NCBI RefSeq assembly: GCF_031127835.1
Contig: NZ_JARXHX010000010.1
Coordinates: 1 to 64,000, forward strand
Direction: 5' to 3'
From: Pelagicoccus sp. SDUM812002
GTDB lineage: Bacteria; Verrucomicrobiota; Verrucomicrobiia; Opitutales; Opitutaceae
Length of the DNA: 64,000 nucleotides
The position numbers and the translations under genes were made by a program. Shown here one piece after another: positions 20,955 through 30,367 of this stretch (position 1 is its first letter; each line of letters opens with the position of its first letter). Below the pieces are notes generated by a model. It was not told the DNA's origin. It did not search any database and worked only from the letters and a program-made list of their open reading frames with translations.

Positions 20955-22085
20955 ATGCGGACGCTACCTTGCCTACTCAAATTCCTCGCTGTGCCAGACG
21001 CCATCAAATTGCCAAACCTCACTGTCGCGGTCGTAAACTACAACGGGAGACCCTATTTGGCAGAAACGATCCGTGCCGTCCAGCTAGCCGCCCCCTCCGG
21101 TACCGAAATCGCGATCGTGGACAACGCGTCGACTGACGACAGCCGGGCCTTTGTTGAAAGCGAATTTCCGGAAGTTCAAATCTGGGCAAAACCTGCGAAC
21201 GACGGTCCTGGCCATGCCAGAAACCTCGCTCTCGCCAAGGCGAAAAGCCGTCACGTACTTCTCCTAGATAACGATGTCTCTCCCGAGCCGGAGTGCATCG
21301 ACTCCCTCTTCGAAGGCCTACAGCAACACCCTTCTGCCAGCGTCGCTCTGACCAACATCGTTTATCACGACCAAAACGACATCACGCAGTTCGCAGGGGC
21401 AGCCTCCCATTTCCTGGGCACCGTGATTCCATTATGGGCGAAACAACCTCGAGAAGCTTGCGGCAATGTAGTGTTTACGTGTTCTTCTCTCATCTCTTCC
21501 GCCCTCCTCGTAGATCGGGAGAGGCTGGGAAATCTAACTCTTTTCAACGAGGACTTGTTTATCTATTTCGAGGACCACGAAGCCGGGCTCCGCTGCAATA
21601 TCGCCGGCCAACGTATTATTTGCGTTCCCCACGCTACCTGTCGCCACCGCGAGGGTTCCATCGGGCTCTCAGTGCGCCAAACTGGGGAAGTAAAACCTAT
21701 ACGTATTCAACAAAGCATACTTAATCGCTGGTACGTATTGATGACCCTATACCAAAAGCGAACGCTCGCTAGATTCCTACCCGCTCTTGTCTTCTTCGAA
21801 GCGGTTCAACTCGGCGGTGCCATCGCGAATGGATGGACTCCACATTGGTTATGGGCCGCCAAGGAATTGTTCGCCCGACGAAAACGCATCTTTGCGCAAC
21901 GAGCAGAGGTTCGTCGAATTCGCCTTGTCCCGGATTCCCAAATACTCGAGGGAGGCTCGTTCCCCTTCAACCGCGAGCTCAAATCGTCAAAGATCCAAGC
22001 CCTGGGACAAGGGATGATCAACGTCGTCTGCCATATCAACTGGAGCCTGACCGGGCCGAAAAATCATTCTCGAAATGGCGAGTAA
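20955..22085 (+). CDS. Family 2 glycosyltransferase (rhamnosyltransferase-like)
   Basis: A cytoplasmic GT-A fold enzyme of about 376 residues that should transfer a sugar from a nucleotide donor onto a lipid-linked or surface glycan. Motifs in order are LTVAVVNYNGRPYLAETI at the N-terminus, EIAIVDNASTDDSRAF, the DxD-like metal motif LLDNDVSPEPECID, and the acceptor/base region FEDHEAGLRC. The pattern resembles rhamnosyltransferases. The start is set at the ATG at 20955; a GTG at 20991, just before the conserved strand, is an alternative. A longer TTG-started frame has no support. It overlaps the following flippase gene by 11 bases, and the GT4 gene follows, forming a three-gene operon. Confidence 0.9.
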   Translation: MRTLPCLLKFLAVPDAIKLPNLTVAVVNYNGRPYLAETIRAVQLAAPSGTEIAIVDNASTDDSRAFVESEFPEVQIWAKPANDGPGHARNLALAKAKSRHVLLLDNDVSPEPECIDSLFEGLQQHPSASVALTNIVYHDQNDITQFAGAASHFLGTVIPLWAKQPREACGNVVFTCSSLISSALLVDRERLGNLTLFNEDLFIYFEDHEAGLRCNIAGQRIICVPHATCRHREGSIGLSVRQTGEVKPIRIQQSILNRWYVLMTLYQKRTLARFLPALVFFEAVQLGGAIANGWTPHWLWAAKELFARRKRIFAQRAEVRRIRLVPDSQILEGGSFPFNRELKSSKIQALGQGMINVVCHINWSLTGPKNHSRNGE

Positions 22086-23343
22086 GACGAAGCGAGATCT
22101 CATAACCAGCTTAGGATCCCAAATCGGTTATAAGCTGGTTGGCTTCTTGACCGTCGCACTCCTGGCGAGGCACCTCGACAAGGATGATTACGGACGTCTA
22201 ACCATGAGCCTGTCCCTATGCGCCGCGGTAGTCCTTCTTACTGATTTGGGGCTTAGCGCGGATCTCGTTCGAAAAGTCGCGGTAAAGCCTTCGAGAATAA
22301 AAGCCCTTCTCACAACAACGGTATCCACCCGGATTCCACTCCTCGTAGCTTTCGTAGTCTGCATCAACGTCGTTGTCGCCCTAGTCAAACCGGACCTCCT
22401 TCCCGTCGTCGCAGGCATATCTGTTTACACGGCCCTCAAGGACTTGCAGCGGACTTATTCATCCGCCTTCACCGGCTTGAGGCGCATCAAACGAAGCATC
22501 GCTTCCTTTTCCTCCGGAATCATCGTCACCCTTGTCGGAGTCATATTGGCCAGCCAGCTGGACCTAGGAAACATGTGGATCCTCGTGGCTTACTTGGCGG
22601 GTGGCGCTACCATGCTCTTTTCTGGGGTGTACTTATTCAAGCGTATCCACGGCCCCATACATCCGACATTCTCATGGGAAACGATCCGCGCCAACGCGTT
22701 TCAAGCATTCGGACTTTTTGCCTTATCAGGACTATCTTATGTTCACTACGCTCTCGATACCATATCCCTTGGGTTTCTTTCTTCTTACGACGAGGTAGCA
22801 AATTATGAAGTCGCCTCCCGCCTTTACGAGGCCTCCCAATTCGCGATACGTCCCGTCACTCTCATTATGTTCCCAATATCGGCTAAGCTCGTATCCGACG
22901 GTTCCTGGATCCAGTTTCGGAACTTGCTGAATCGAATGTTTTTGGCTTCGGCCAGCATCGGAGTGTGCGCATGGTTGATCACCTTAGCTTTGGCAGGACA
23001 AATTATGAGCTTCATCTACTCCGAGTCCTTCGCCAATTCCGCGCCGATCTTACAACTCCTCTTCGCAGCGACACCATTTCTCTATATCGCCACCGTGGGG
23101 CTCTTCATTTCGGCTTCCCAAAACCGGGAGAGCTTTGCCTGCATCGTAGTGCTCTCAGCAATACTGGTGAAGATTCTCGCCAACCTTTGGGTCATCCCCA
23201 ACTACGGAACTTACGGAACCGCAGTCGTGAACCTGATTACTCAGTCCGCTATCGCAATTATCCTCTGCGTCGACGCCTATCGATCCATACCGAAGATCGG
23301 AAAACTTGACCAACCGCAACCACCTTCCTCCGATATCAAGTGA
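22075..23343 (+). CDS. Wzx-like polysaccharide/lipid-linked glycan flippase
   Basis: A 422-residue polytopic inner-membrane protein of the MATE-like polysaccharide exporter (MOP) superfamily. It should flip undecaprenyl-linked glycan units to the periplasmic face. Family signs are the N-terminal GSQIGYKLVGFLTVALLARH then DYGRLTMSLSL, a repeated pattern of about 12 to 14 hydrophobic helices, and a central FALSGLSYVHYALDTISLGF. It starts inside the end of the preceding glycosyltransferase gene, and its stop overlaps the GTG of the next one, so the three genes are tightly coupled. No Wzy polymerase or Wzz length regulator was found in the window. The sugar unit is unknown. Confidence 0.9.
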   Translation: MASKTKRDLITSLGSQIGYKLVGFLTVALLARHLDKDDYGRLTMSLSLCAAVVLLTDLGLSADLVRKVAVKPSRIKALLTTTVSTRIPLLVAFVVCINVVVALVKPDLLPVVAGISVYTALKDLQRTYSSAFTGLRRIKRSIASFSSGIIVTLVGVILASQLDLGNMWILVAYLAGGATMLFSGVYLFKRIHGPIHPTFSWETIRANAFQAFGLFALSGLSYVHYALDTISLGFLSSYDEVANYEVASRLYEASQFAIRPVTLIMFPISAKLVSDGSWIQFRNLLNRMFLASASIGVCAWLITLALAGQIMSFIYSESFANSAPILQLLFAATPFLYIATVGLFISASQNRESFACIVVLSAILVKILANLWVIPNYGTYGTAVVNLITQSAIAIILCVDAYRSIPKIGKLDQPQPPSSDIK

Positions 23344-24503
23344 AAATTGCAGTAATAGCAGCCTGCCCCTTCCCTTGGCCTCGCGGCACCCCATTGCGGA
23401 CTTTTCGCCTCGCTGAAGCATTGGTCAAGCGAGGGCACGAAGTGCACGCGATCACCTATCACCTTGGAGAGGACAGCGAGTCCCCCTTTCCGATTCACCG
23501 AATCGAAAATGTCTCAAGCTACCAGAAAACGAGCCCTGGTCCTAGCTTACGCAAGCTATTCAAACTCAACCCAGCCCTTACCCGGCTTACGAGAATACTC
23601 CATCAGGAGATTCGCTTCGATGTGGTGCACGCCGTTCATTATGAGGGAATGATGGTCGCGAAGTCCGCTGTACAAGATGCGCCGCTAGTTTACGACGCCC
23701 ACACAACCTTGGCTGGAGAACTCCCCGACTACTTTCCCGGATTGCTTAAGCCTCTCCTTCGCGCCATCGGGTCAAAACTGGACCGGAGCATTCCTTCCGC
23801 GGCCAGCCATATTGTCTCAGTATCCGAAACGATCACCAAAACCTTGATACGCAATGGAGCGGTGAATCCCGCAAACATCGACACGATAGCCAATGGCGTA
23901 AACTACCATCTTTTCACTTCTGAAGCCCCGATCGAGCCTGACCCAAAGCGAATCGTTTTCACAGGAAATGACGCTCCCTACCAGAGACTAGACTTATTGC
24001 TAGATGGATTCGCGATTGCCCTCCAAACAGTCCCTAGCCTTCGCCTATCCATTGCGGGCTCTGCATCGTTCGAATCTGCAAAAAAACGGGTAAAGGAATT
24101 GAAAATCGGATACGCGACCGAGGTACTCGATATTCCTTTCGACAAACAAATTGACCAGCTGGCCAGAGCGTCCATCGCGGTAACGCCCCGAACCGTCTGC
24201 GATGGATTGCCCCAGAAACTGCTCAACTATATGGCTGCAGGAAAAGCCATCGTGGCCTGCAAAGGCTCGTCAGGTCCCATCGAGAATGGCGTCACCGGTC
24301 TGACAATACCAAACGATGATCCCAAGGCCATGGCCGAGGCCATGTTGACCCTTGCCAACGATCCGAAGCTAGCCAAGAGCCTCGGCCTCGCTGCATCCCT
24401 CAAAGCGAAATCCGAATACAGCTGGGACGCTGCTGCTGAACGGATCGAGGAGATATACATGCGGCTTCTCAGCGAAGCTGATCAGCAACCGAATTCCCTT
24501 TAA
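23340..24503 (+). CDS. Family 4 glycosyltransferase
   Basis: A 387-residue GT-B enzyme. The N-terminal acceptor domain begins MKIAVIAACPFPWPRGTPLR, with the Gly-rich loop of GT4 members. The C-terminal donor domain contains RIVFTGNDAPYQRLDLLLDG and the nucleotide-sugar site GLPQKLLNYMAAGKAIVA followed by NGVTGLTIPNDDP. The start is a GTG whose last two bases form part of the stop codon of the flippase gene (GTGA overlap). It ends inside the converging phosphodiesterase-like gene, sharing 35 bases. It probably adds a sugar to the glycan handled by the upstream flippase; donor and linkage are unknown. Confidence 0.9.
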   Translation: MKIAVIAACPFPWPRGTPLRTFRLAEALVKRGHEVHAITYHLGEDSESPFPIHRIENVSSYQKTSPGPSLRKLFKLNPALTRLTRILHQEIRFDVVHAVHYEGMMVAKSAVQDAPLVYDAHTTLAGELPDYFPGLLKPLLRAIGSKLDRSIPSAASHIVSVSETITKTLIRNGAVNPANIDTIANGVNYHLFTSEAPIEPDPKRIVFTGNDAPYQRLDLLLDGFAIALQTVPSLRLSIAGSASFESAKKRVKELKIGYATEVLDIPFDKQIDQLARASIAVTPRTVCDGLPQKLLNYMAAGKAIVACKGSSGPIENGVTGLTIPNDDPKAMAEAMLTLANDPKLAKSLGLAASLKAKSEYSWDAAAERIEEIYMRLLSEADQQPNSL

Positions 24504-26010
24504 GTTTTTCGTTCCGAGGAGCCCCAAGCCAGTCGAGGAGTGTTGGGGCGAGGTCAATCGGATCGATAGCGTCCTCTACTGTACCATTGCCGATTCCAGG
24601 CCCGGACGCCACGAACCAACCTCTGGGCGTGTGGTTACCGGAGCGGCCCGACACTAACTTTTGCCCCTTGGGCCAACGAATCTCTCCAAATAGATCGCTA
24701 CGTACGCCACAGGATTCAGCCGTCGGAAAGTCCGCCTCCCACAGGACAATCACATCCGGCAGCACATTTCGTTTCGGCGCATTTTCGCCAACTAAGGATT
24801 CTACGCGAACTACGCCCTTCACTATTTTCCGGCCCGTTTCAATATCGCGGAAGCTCTTCAGCCCTTCCTCCAAGCGCGCCACTTCGGCATCGATTTCCGC
24901 AGGATCCAACGCACCTTCCAATTCGCGTCCCTTCACATTCAATCGAACATAACCATTGTAATCCATCGGCAAGCTGAAATAGCGCGTCTTGCTCCAGTCG
25001 TACATACGCCTCGACCAAACTGGAACCAAAGCTTGATTCCAAGCGTGAGGGATTCGCCGTGTAACTTGCCTAACCCAAGTCCAAGGCAAAGCCTTTTTCA
25101 GCCGAAAAACCAAGCCCTTCTTCGCTGGCTGAGTAGTCTGTCCACCATTGTGGACACACTCGACCATCCGCGGCAGATATTCGTACCATCCTAGATTTGG
25201 CCCCATCCCGTGTAGAGCAAATGCGATGACTCGAGCGGGCTCCGGCATCGAATCCAAGATTCTACCCAATGCAGCATCCATCGCCACGAACAATTCATCG
25301 CGAGCTCCCTCGATGAGCTTAAGTTCACTCTCCTTCGCTCCCGCAGTATCCACCTGAGTGAGGTCCCAAAGATAGTGAGTAGCACGGTGCAAAGATCCAA
25401 AAACAGCCATGATCAAATCGTGTTGCCCGGCCTTCACGTACTCGATCGCTAGATCAGTAAACTGCTCCAAGGATTCGAGGGACTCCTTCCTCAATGCGAG
25501 CAGCGTATCCACAGATTGAGGACCAAATACCTCTGGCTCCATCCGAGCCTTGCCCAAAATTCGCTCCAGACGTCCCCACTCTCCCGCAGGCTTTTCTAAC
25601 CTGCCAAAATCGTCATGGCACTGCCAGCCTCCGATAATCGTTTGGTTGGGCTTCTTCGGTGCTCCTGAGACATAAGGCAAATCTAGAATTGCCACGCGTA
25701 GCTCGTCATCTAGGTCCTCCCAGAATGGCCGCTGCGAAAGCCACTTGGAATCCGCATATTCGATACGCTGCTTCTCGCTGCGCCAGAGCTTGTTGAAGTA
25801 CCATCCATGATCACCCAAATGCGAGGAGGTAAAGAAACTGCTCCAAACCAAACTCAAGAAATAGGGCGGTTGATTTACCAGACGTCCCGACTTACCGCCC
25901 TTCTTGAGAGCCTCGAGCCGTGGCATTTTGCCTGACGCAATTAAGCGGTCGATGACTTCGATTTCTACAGCATCTAATCCCAAGACAAGGGTGGGCACTT
26001 TTTCTTTCAT
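24469..26010 (-). CDS. Alkaline-phosphatase-superfamily phosphodiesterase/pyrophosphatase-like protein
   Basis: A 513-residue protein of the type I phosphodiesterase/nucleotide pyrophosphatase group. The metal-binding Asp region is near the N-terminus (TLVLGLDAVEIEVIDRLIAS) and is followed by the likely nucleophile segment SLVWSSFFTSSHLGDHGWYF. Later ligand regions are SLHRATHYLWDL, FALHGMGPNLGWYEYLPR and SGNHTPRGWFVASGPGI. No signal peptide is seen, so it may act in the cytoplasm. Related proteins occur in exopolysaccharide clusters. It is 18 bases downstream of the GMC oxidoreductase on the same strand. Substrate unknown: a nucleotide sugar or a phosphate diester on a glycan are both possible. 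Confidence 0.82.
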   Translation of the reverse strand: MKEKVPTLVLGLDAVEIEVIDRLIASGKMPRLEALKKGGKSGRLVNQPPYFLSLVWSSFFTSSHLGDHGWYFNKLWRSEKQRIEYADSKWLSQRPFWEDLDDELRVAILDLPYVSGAPKKPNQTIIGGWQCHDDFGRLEKPAGEWGRLERILGKARMEPEVFGPQSVDTLLALRKESLESLEQFTDLAIEYVKAGQHDLIMAVFGSLHRATHYLWDLTQVDTAGAKESELKLIEGARDELFVAMDAALGRILDSMPEPARVIAFALHGMGPNLGWYEYLPRMVECVHNGGQTTQPAKKGLVFRLKKALPWTWVRQVTRRIPHAWNQALVPVWSRRMYDWSKTRYFSLPMDYNGYVRLNVKGRELEGALDPAEIDAEVARLEEGLKSFRDIETGRKIVKGVVRVESLVGENAPKRNVLPDVIVLWEADFPTAESCGVRSDLFGEIRWPKGQKLVSGRSGNHTPRGWFVASGPGIGNGTVEDAIDPIDLAPTLLDWLGAPRNEKLKGNSVADQLR

Positions 26011-26028
26011 TTCGGTGTATTTTGAAGG

Positions 26029-27621
26029 CTACTGGAAAGGTTCTTTTTTCTCAATCAGGCAACTTAGCCGGTCGGCAAGCCGAATAGCTAGCGCGACTAT
26101 CGTAAGCGTCGGGTTTGCATATCCAACCGCGGGAAATACTGAACTTCCGGCAACGTATAAATTATCGAGACCGTGAACGCGGCATTGTTCGTCCACCACT
26201 CCCATTCGAGGACTGGCATGCATACGGGTCGTTCCCATCGGATGCTTGCCTGACTCGGTCCTACCACGCAGTTCCTCCGCCTCTTTCGGAAGCTCGAGCA
26301 CACCCAAACCCCGCGACTGGAAATTGTCCGAAATCAAGCCCAACGTGCGATGGGCGGAACCAAGGTCGCCGCCGGACAATCTCCAAATTAATTTGCCAAG
26401 TGGCCTGCCGAATCGATCCGTTCCGCGACCCAGTTCAACGCGATTTTCTCGTTGCGGAACCGTTTCGTAGTAAAACCTCAATCGCCAGTCTTGTCGGGAA
26501 TCACCCGTCACGAGAAGCTTTCGCCAAGCCGCAATGAGTGGTTGGTGAGGTCGACGCGCCACTTCGCTCATCAAGCGAGCTCTCTCTCCAGGCACCGCCT
26601 GTCCCTTGAAGATTTCCCACAATTCCAGCGCCGCTTTGGTCGACGGGTTTTCGAAAGCGGTGCTCGCTTCGTATCCAGGATAAAAGAACAAAGTTGCATT
26701 GGCGAGTTGTTGCTTTTGTTGTTCTGCGGCCGTCAACGATAAGGTATGCCTCGCATACCCATGCGAAGTGGCATCAGGGTGCTCGACTGAGAAATAACGG
26801 CGCAAACGACGCTTCTGTGAGGCCCGGAGCCAACCCGGATCAGCGAAACCGTGTTCGGTAAAATAGCGGCCGACGTTTCCGTATTCATTTCCCAATGACC
26901 GTTCCGGCGTTTCCCCCGAAAGCAAAAGAAGTCGTGGATTCTCCAACCCACCACTTGCCAAAACGAAAAGTTTCGCCGTCAGCGACGCACGTTTCCCATC
27001 TCCGACCGCAATTTCGGCGGTGTTGACTCGGCTTCCTTCTCCTGCATCAAACCGCAAAACAGTAGCATGCAAGAAGGTCGTGACTTCCTTGCTTCTTTCC
27101 AGATCTTCCTTGTAGGCGTCTTTAAACTTGAATCTACGTACTCGGAAAAGGCAGTCTTCAACAATTTCACCGGCTAAAGACTCTCCCTGGAAAAGCCGTC
27201 GCCAATCCTTCTGGTCGAAACCTTTATCGCCCAACCCACACCACCGAGTAGCGGGCTCCCAGTACGAATCCAGCTCGGAACGTTCGATTGGCCAACCACT
27301 GTTGTCGATCCATTCGCGGCGCTCGAAGTCTTGCTCATCTAAGGGACGACACCAGCCAGCCCACAGCTGCGTTGCCCCGCCCAGTCCAGCATATCGAGCT
27401 CGGTGGAGCATAGGATGCCTGTCACCCTCCGTTTCTCCTCGGAGCGAATCCTGAGCACTTGGATCATACTCCAAACCACCTGAATCCAGCAGAGCAACGC
27501 GTACCTTGCTCTTGCGGGACAACTCCAGGGCGAGAACTATGCCGGCGGCTCCCGCTCCAACTACACAGACATCATAATCAGAGCTCAAGGCATCGCAGCC
27601 TTCCTTGAGATTTACGATCAT
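26029..27621 (-). CDS. GMC-family FAD oxidoreductase
   Basis: A 530-residue glucose-methanol-choline family flavoenzyme that would oxidise an alcohol or sugar hydroxyl. The FAD-binding dinucleotide motif is near residue 17 (VCVVGAGAAGIVLALELS). A mid-chain LGGATQLWAGWCRPL contributes to the flavin site. The C-terminal catalytic region reads KHPMGTTRMHASPRMGVVD, then LDNLYVAGSSVFPAVGYANP and TLTIVALAIRLADRL. The family's catalytic His/Asn pair falls here, with Asn in YANPT. There is no signal peptide. It overlaps the upstream glycosyltransferase gene by four bases and is followed closely by the phosphodiesterase-like gene, so it belongs to the glycan operon. A sugar-oxidising role is inferred from this setting. 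Confidence 0.9.
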   Translation of the reverse strand: MIVNLKEGCDALSSDYDVCVVGAGAAGIVLALELSRKSKVRVALLDSGGLEYDPSAQDSLRGETEGDRHPMLHRARYAGLGGATQLWAGWCRPLDEQDFERREWIDNSGWPIERSELDSYWEPATRWCGLGDKGFDQKDWRRLFQGESLAGEIVEDCLFRVRRFKFKDAYKEDLERSKEVTTFLHATVLRFDAGEGSRVNTAEIAVGDGKRASLTAKLFVLASGGLENPRLLLLSGETPERSLGNEYGNVGRYFTEHGFADPGWLRASQKRRLRRYFSVEHPDATSHGYARHTLSLTAAEQQKQQLANATLFFYPGYEASTAFENPSTKAALELWEIFKGQAVPGERARLMSEVARRPHQPLIAAWRKLLVTGDSRQDWRLRFYYETVPQRENRVELGRGTDRFGRPLGKLIWRLSGGDLGSAHRTLGLISDNFQSRGLGVLELPKEAEELRGRTESGKHPMGTTRMHASPRMGVVDEQCRVHGLDNLYVAGSSVFPAVGYANPTLTIVALAIRLADRLSCLIEKKEPFQ

Positions 27622-28664
27622 TCGCGTTCTTTCCCCCGTACGGAACCTTTCAAAACTCGTCGAACGCGATACGGCGACCTGCCTTGGCTCTCGAAATAAA
27701 TCCTTGTCATGAGCTCTGCAAGAATGCCGACTAAAACCAGAATCACCGCACTTAGAAACATCATCATCGCAAAGAGTATGAAGATGCTGTCGTTAAGCAT
27801 AACAGGCATGCCGTGTTCCGTTGCGTATCCGAATTTCTGTACGGTAGCAAAGATAGTAGAACCGCAAGCGATCGCGATCGCGATAAAACTCAGCTTCGCA
27901 AAAAAATACATCGGCTTCTGCAAGTAGTCTCCGAGGAATTTCACCGTCATCAAATCTAACAACACCTTGAAGGTTCGAATGATACCATACTTGCTCTCGC
28001 CAGCCACGCGAGGACGATGGTTTACCACACGCTCGCTTAATCGAGCCCCCCTCCACTTGCATAGTGCAGGAAGGAATCGATGCATTTCCCCATACAATCG
28101 TATTCCTTCCAACGCCTCCCGGCGGTAGGCTTTCAACGAGCAGCCAAAGTCGTTCAACTGATCGCACCAGGTCAACTTTCGTATGAGGCGATTCGCTATG
28201 ACCGATGGTAGCCTTCGGCTGAGCCAACGATCTTTGCGATCTTTCCGCCACCCGCTCACGATATCGCTGCCTTCGCCTTCATCCAACTGAGCGACCAACC
28301 CGGGTATATCTGCAGGGTCGTTCTGCATATCACCATCCATCGGAACAATCACTCGCCCGCGGGCCGTTTGAAACCCCGCATCCATCGCTGCCGCTTGCCC
28401 AAAAGACCGAGCGAACTCAATCACCGTAAAACGTTCGTCCTCAGCTGAATAACGCTCCAACAACGAACCCGTGGCATCCTCACTACCGTCGTTGACGATG
28501 ATCACTTCGTAGCGTTCCCTTCGGTCGTTCATAAAGGCGACCAGCTCAGAGCAGACCGCCTTAACGTTCTCTTCCTCGTTTCGCATGGGGATCACGATTG
28601 ATACATCGATCGTTTGGGATGATGAAAGTTTAGGTCTGTCATTAAAATCAGGATACATCATCAT
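27618..28664 (-). CDS. DPM1/ArnC-like polyprenyl-phosphate glycosyltransferase
   Basis: A 348-residue family 2 glycosyltransferase with two C-terminal membrane helices, the layout of enzymes that make undecaprenyl-phosphate sugars. Motifs are VSIVIPMRNEEENVKAVC, YEVIIVNDGSEDATGSLL, FARSFGQAAAMDAGFQTARG and the metal site VPMDGDMQNDPADIP. The helices are near residues 230-255 and 265-300. Such lipid-linked sugars feed GT-C enzymes, and a GT39-like protein is encoded 24 bases upstream on the same strand, so a donor-maker and user pair is likely. It overlaps the GMC gene by four bases. Confidence 0.92.
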   Translation of the reverse strand: MMMYPDFNDRPKLSSSQTIDVSIVIPMRNEEENVKAVCSELVAFMNDRRERYEVIIVNDGSEDATGSLLERYSAEDERFTVIEFARSFGQAAAMDAGFQTARGRVIVPMDGDMQNDPADIPGLVAQLDEGEGSDIVSGWRKDRKDRWLSRRLPSVIANRLIRKLTWCDQLNDFGCSLKAYRREALEGIRLYGEMHRFLPALCKWRGARLSERVVNHRPRVAGESKYGIIRTFKVLLDLMTVKFLGDYLQKPMYFFAKLSFIAIAIACGSTIFATVQKFGYATEHGMPVMLNDSIFILFAMMMFLSAVILVLVGILAELMTRIYFESQGRSPYRVRRVLKGSVRGKERE

Positions 28665-28688
28665 CGAAAAACTTTCACTTGCTGAAGT

Positions 28689-30362
28689 TCAGTTGGAGTA
28701 GAGCAACGGATAGAGCACAACTTGAGTATTGTTGTAGGTCGACTCGAAAATGGGTTCGCCGAGGTCGACTCCCTCAAGACCACGGATCACTTCGAGCGAC
28801 TGGCGCGAGACTTCCCGGTCACTGAAAAGAAAATAGTCAGGGCGAAGAACTGGCAACCGATCGGCAGTATTGAAAAGATCGCTCATATACATGGCTCGTA
28901 CTTGAGTACCTAAAGCGAAGAATGGAGCCCAATCCCCAATCACTGATTTCCCTTCAGGTACCGCATTCTCCAAAAGAGATCTCGTCGAGCGTCCGTCAAA
29001 TTCCGGTTCTGATACAAACGATCCGATTCGGACAACAGAATGGACAGGCAAGAACACCGCCGCGACCAAAACGACTCCCGCAATGCGCCTTCCATTTACC
29101 CATCGATCACGCCCCCACCAAGCACATCCTGCAAAGCACAGTGATAGAGGAAAGAATACCTTTAACATGACACTGTTTCCAAGGCCCGGCTCTTGCCCGA
29201 TCGCTAGTGGCAACGTTTTCAGCAAAAAGACATTCGCTACCTGAGCCACCGAGAATGCCGAAACCGCTAAAAGCAACACAGCCGCACCGGCACCAAATCT
29301 CGAGGATGGAAACCAGCGCACGCGCCACCCTTTAGCGGATAGCCATTCGCAACCGATCAGCACATACGCGGGCAATAGCGGTACATAGTAACGCGGAGGA
29401 TTGTATTCGAAAACTCCCATCAGAAGCGTTCCGCCCAAAACCATAGAAACTAATGCAAGCCTGTAGGGCGAGCTGACGGTTGCCCTGAAATCGCCTAGGA
29501 GCAAATGAGATGCACAGACCCAACCGATTAGAAAAAGGAACGGGGCAAATCCGATGAGCGGATTGTCCAAAACATTTGCGAGGTAGCCAAGAGGCCCCAA
29601 GTCGATGCGTTTTATCCAAACATCCCGCTCCAAATAGAGGACGATTCCAACACCAACCACAGCGACCAGACCAAACAGATTCACCCGTGCCGATGTCCTG
29701 AAACCGTTTCCAAAAATCAAACTGGAGAACATTGCAACAATCACAGGAATCAGATAAACCAGAGCTGACAGCTTAACCCCTTGAGCCAATGCTACACCAA
29801 CAAGCAAAGCTGAAAGCAGTGGCATCAGGTACGCTTTCTCCTTCATGCGAGCCAAAGCAAATACCCAGCCGTACAAAAGCAGAATCATCGGAGCCTCGAT
29901 CAGTGCCAAACGAGAGAAAAAGAATAGCGCCGCACAACCACTCAACACAGCAACTCCCCCTGCAAGCGTCCCTGGGGAATATCGTTTTCGCATCGCAACT
30001 GCGAACAGCATCAAGAAGAGCGTGTAATATATGATTGTGACGCTTCTGGCCGTTGAAAGCTCTGCAGATCCCAATCTAAATGCGCCGACGTAAGACCAAC
30101 TGGTGAGCGGACTATTCCTATGCCAACCCGAATAATCGTCGCCATCATGCCAATGCGTATCTCCAAACAATACAAGATTACGCGCAGAAAGTGTCTTGTA
30201 TCCTTCATCCACATACGGACCTGCGCTAAACGGCGAAACCCAAGCCGGCAAGTCTGCCTCGATCCATGCGAACCGTAGTGACACACTAACTACAATTATT
30301 ACTATCAGCCACCGATAGAGAACTTCCCTTCCACGAAACCGATTTCTGCGTTCAGGGCTCAT
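28689..30362 (-). CDS. GT-C (GT39/PMT-like) membrane glycosyltransferase
   Basis: A 557-residue polytopic membrane protein with about ten or more helices. The first helix (YRWLIVIIVVSVSLRFAWIE) is followed by a periplasmic loop holding the acidic pair in GPYVDEGYKTLSARN. In GT-C enzymes a DE or DD pair in this first loop is the catalytic and metal site. This fits the PMT/ArnT superfamily, which uses polyprenyl-phosphate sugars as donors. The last 100 residues form a soluble periplasmic part (EGKSVIGDWAPFFALGTQVR). It sits between a GT4 gene, six bases away, and the ArnC-like gene, in one minus-strand operon. The acceptor, lipid or protein, is not evident. Confidence 0.85.
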   Translation of the reverse strand: MSPERRNRFRGREVLYRWLIVIIVVSVSLRFAWIEADLPAWVSPFSAGPYVDEGYKTLSARNLVLFGDTHWHDGDDYSGWHRNSPLTSWSYVGAFRLGSAELSTARSVTIIYYTLFLMLFAVAMRKRYSPGTLAGGVAVLSGCAALFFFSRLALIEAPMILLLYGWVFALARMKEKAYLMPLLSALLVGVALAQGVKLSALVYLIPVIVAMFSSLIFGNGFRTSARVNLFGLVAVVGVGIVLYLERDVWIKRIDLGPLGYLANVLDNPLIGFAPFLFLIGWVCASHLLLGDFRATVSSPYRLALVSMVLGGTLLMGVFEYNPPRYYVPLLPAYVLIGCEWLSAKGWRVRWFPSSRFGAGAAVLLLAVSAFSVAQVANVFLLKTLPLAIGQEPGLGNSVMLKVFFPLSLCFAGCAWWGRDRWVNGRRIAGVVLVAAVFLPVHSVVRIGSFVSEPEFDGRSTRSLLENAVPEGKSVIGDWAPFFALGTQVRAMYMSDLFNTADRLPVLRPDYFLFSDREVSRQSLEVIRGLEGVDLGEPIFESTYNNTQVVLYPLLYSN

Positions 30363-30367
30363 AGTCG

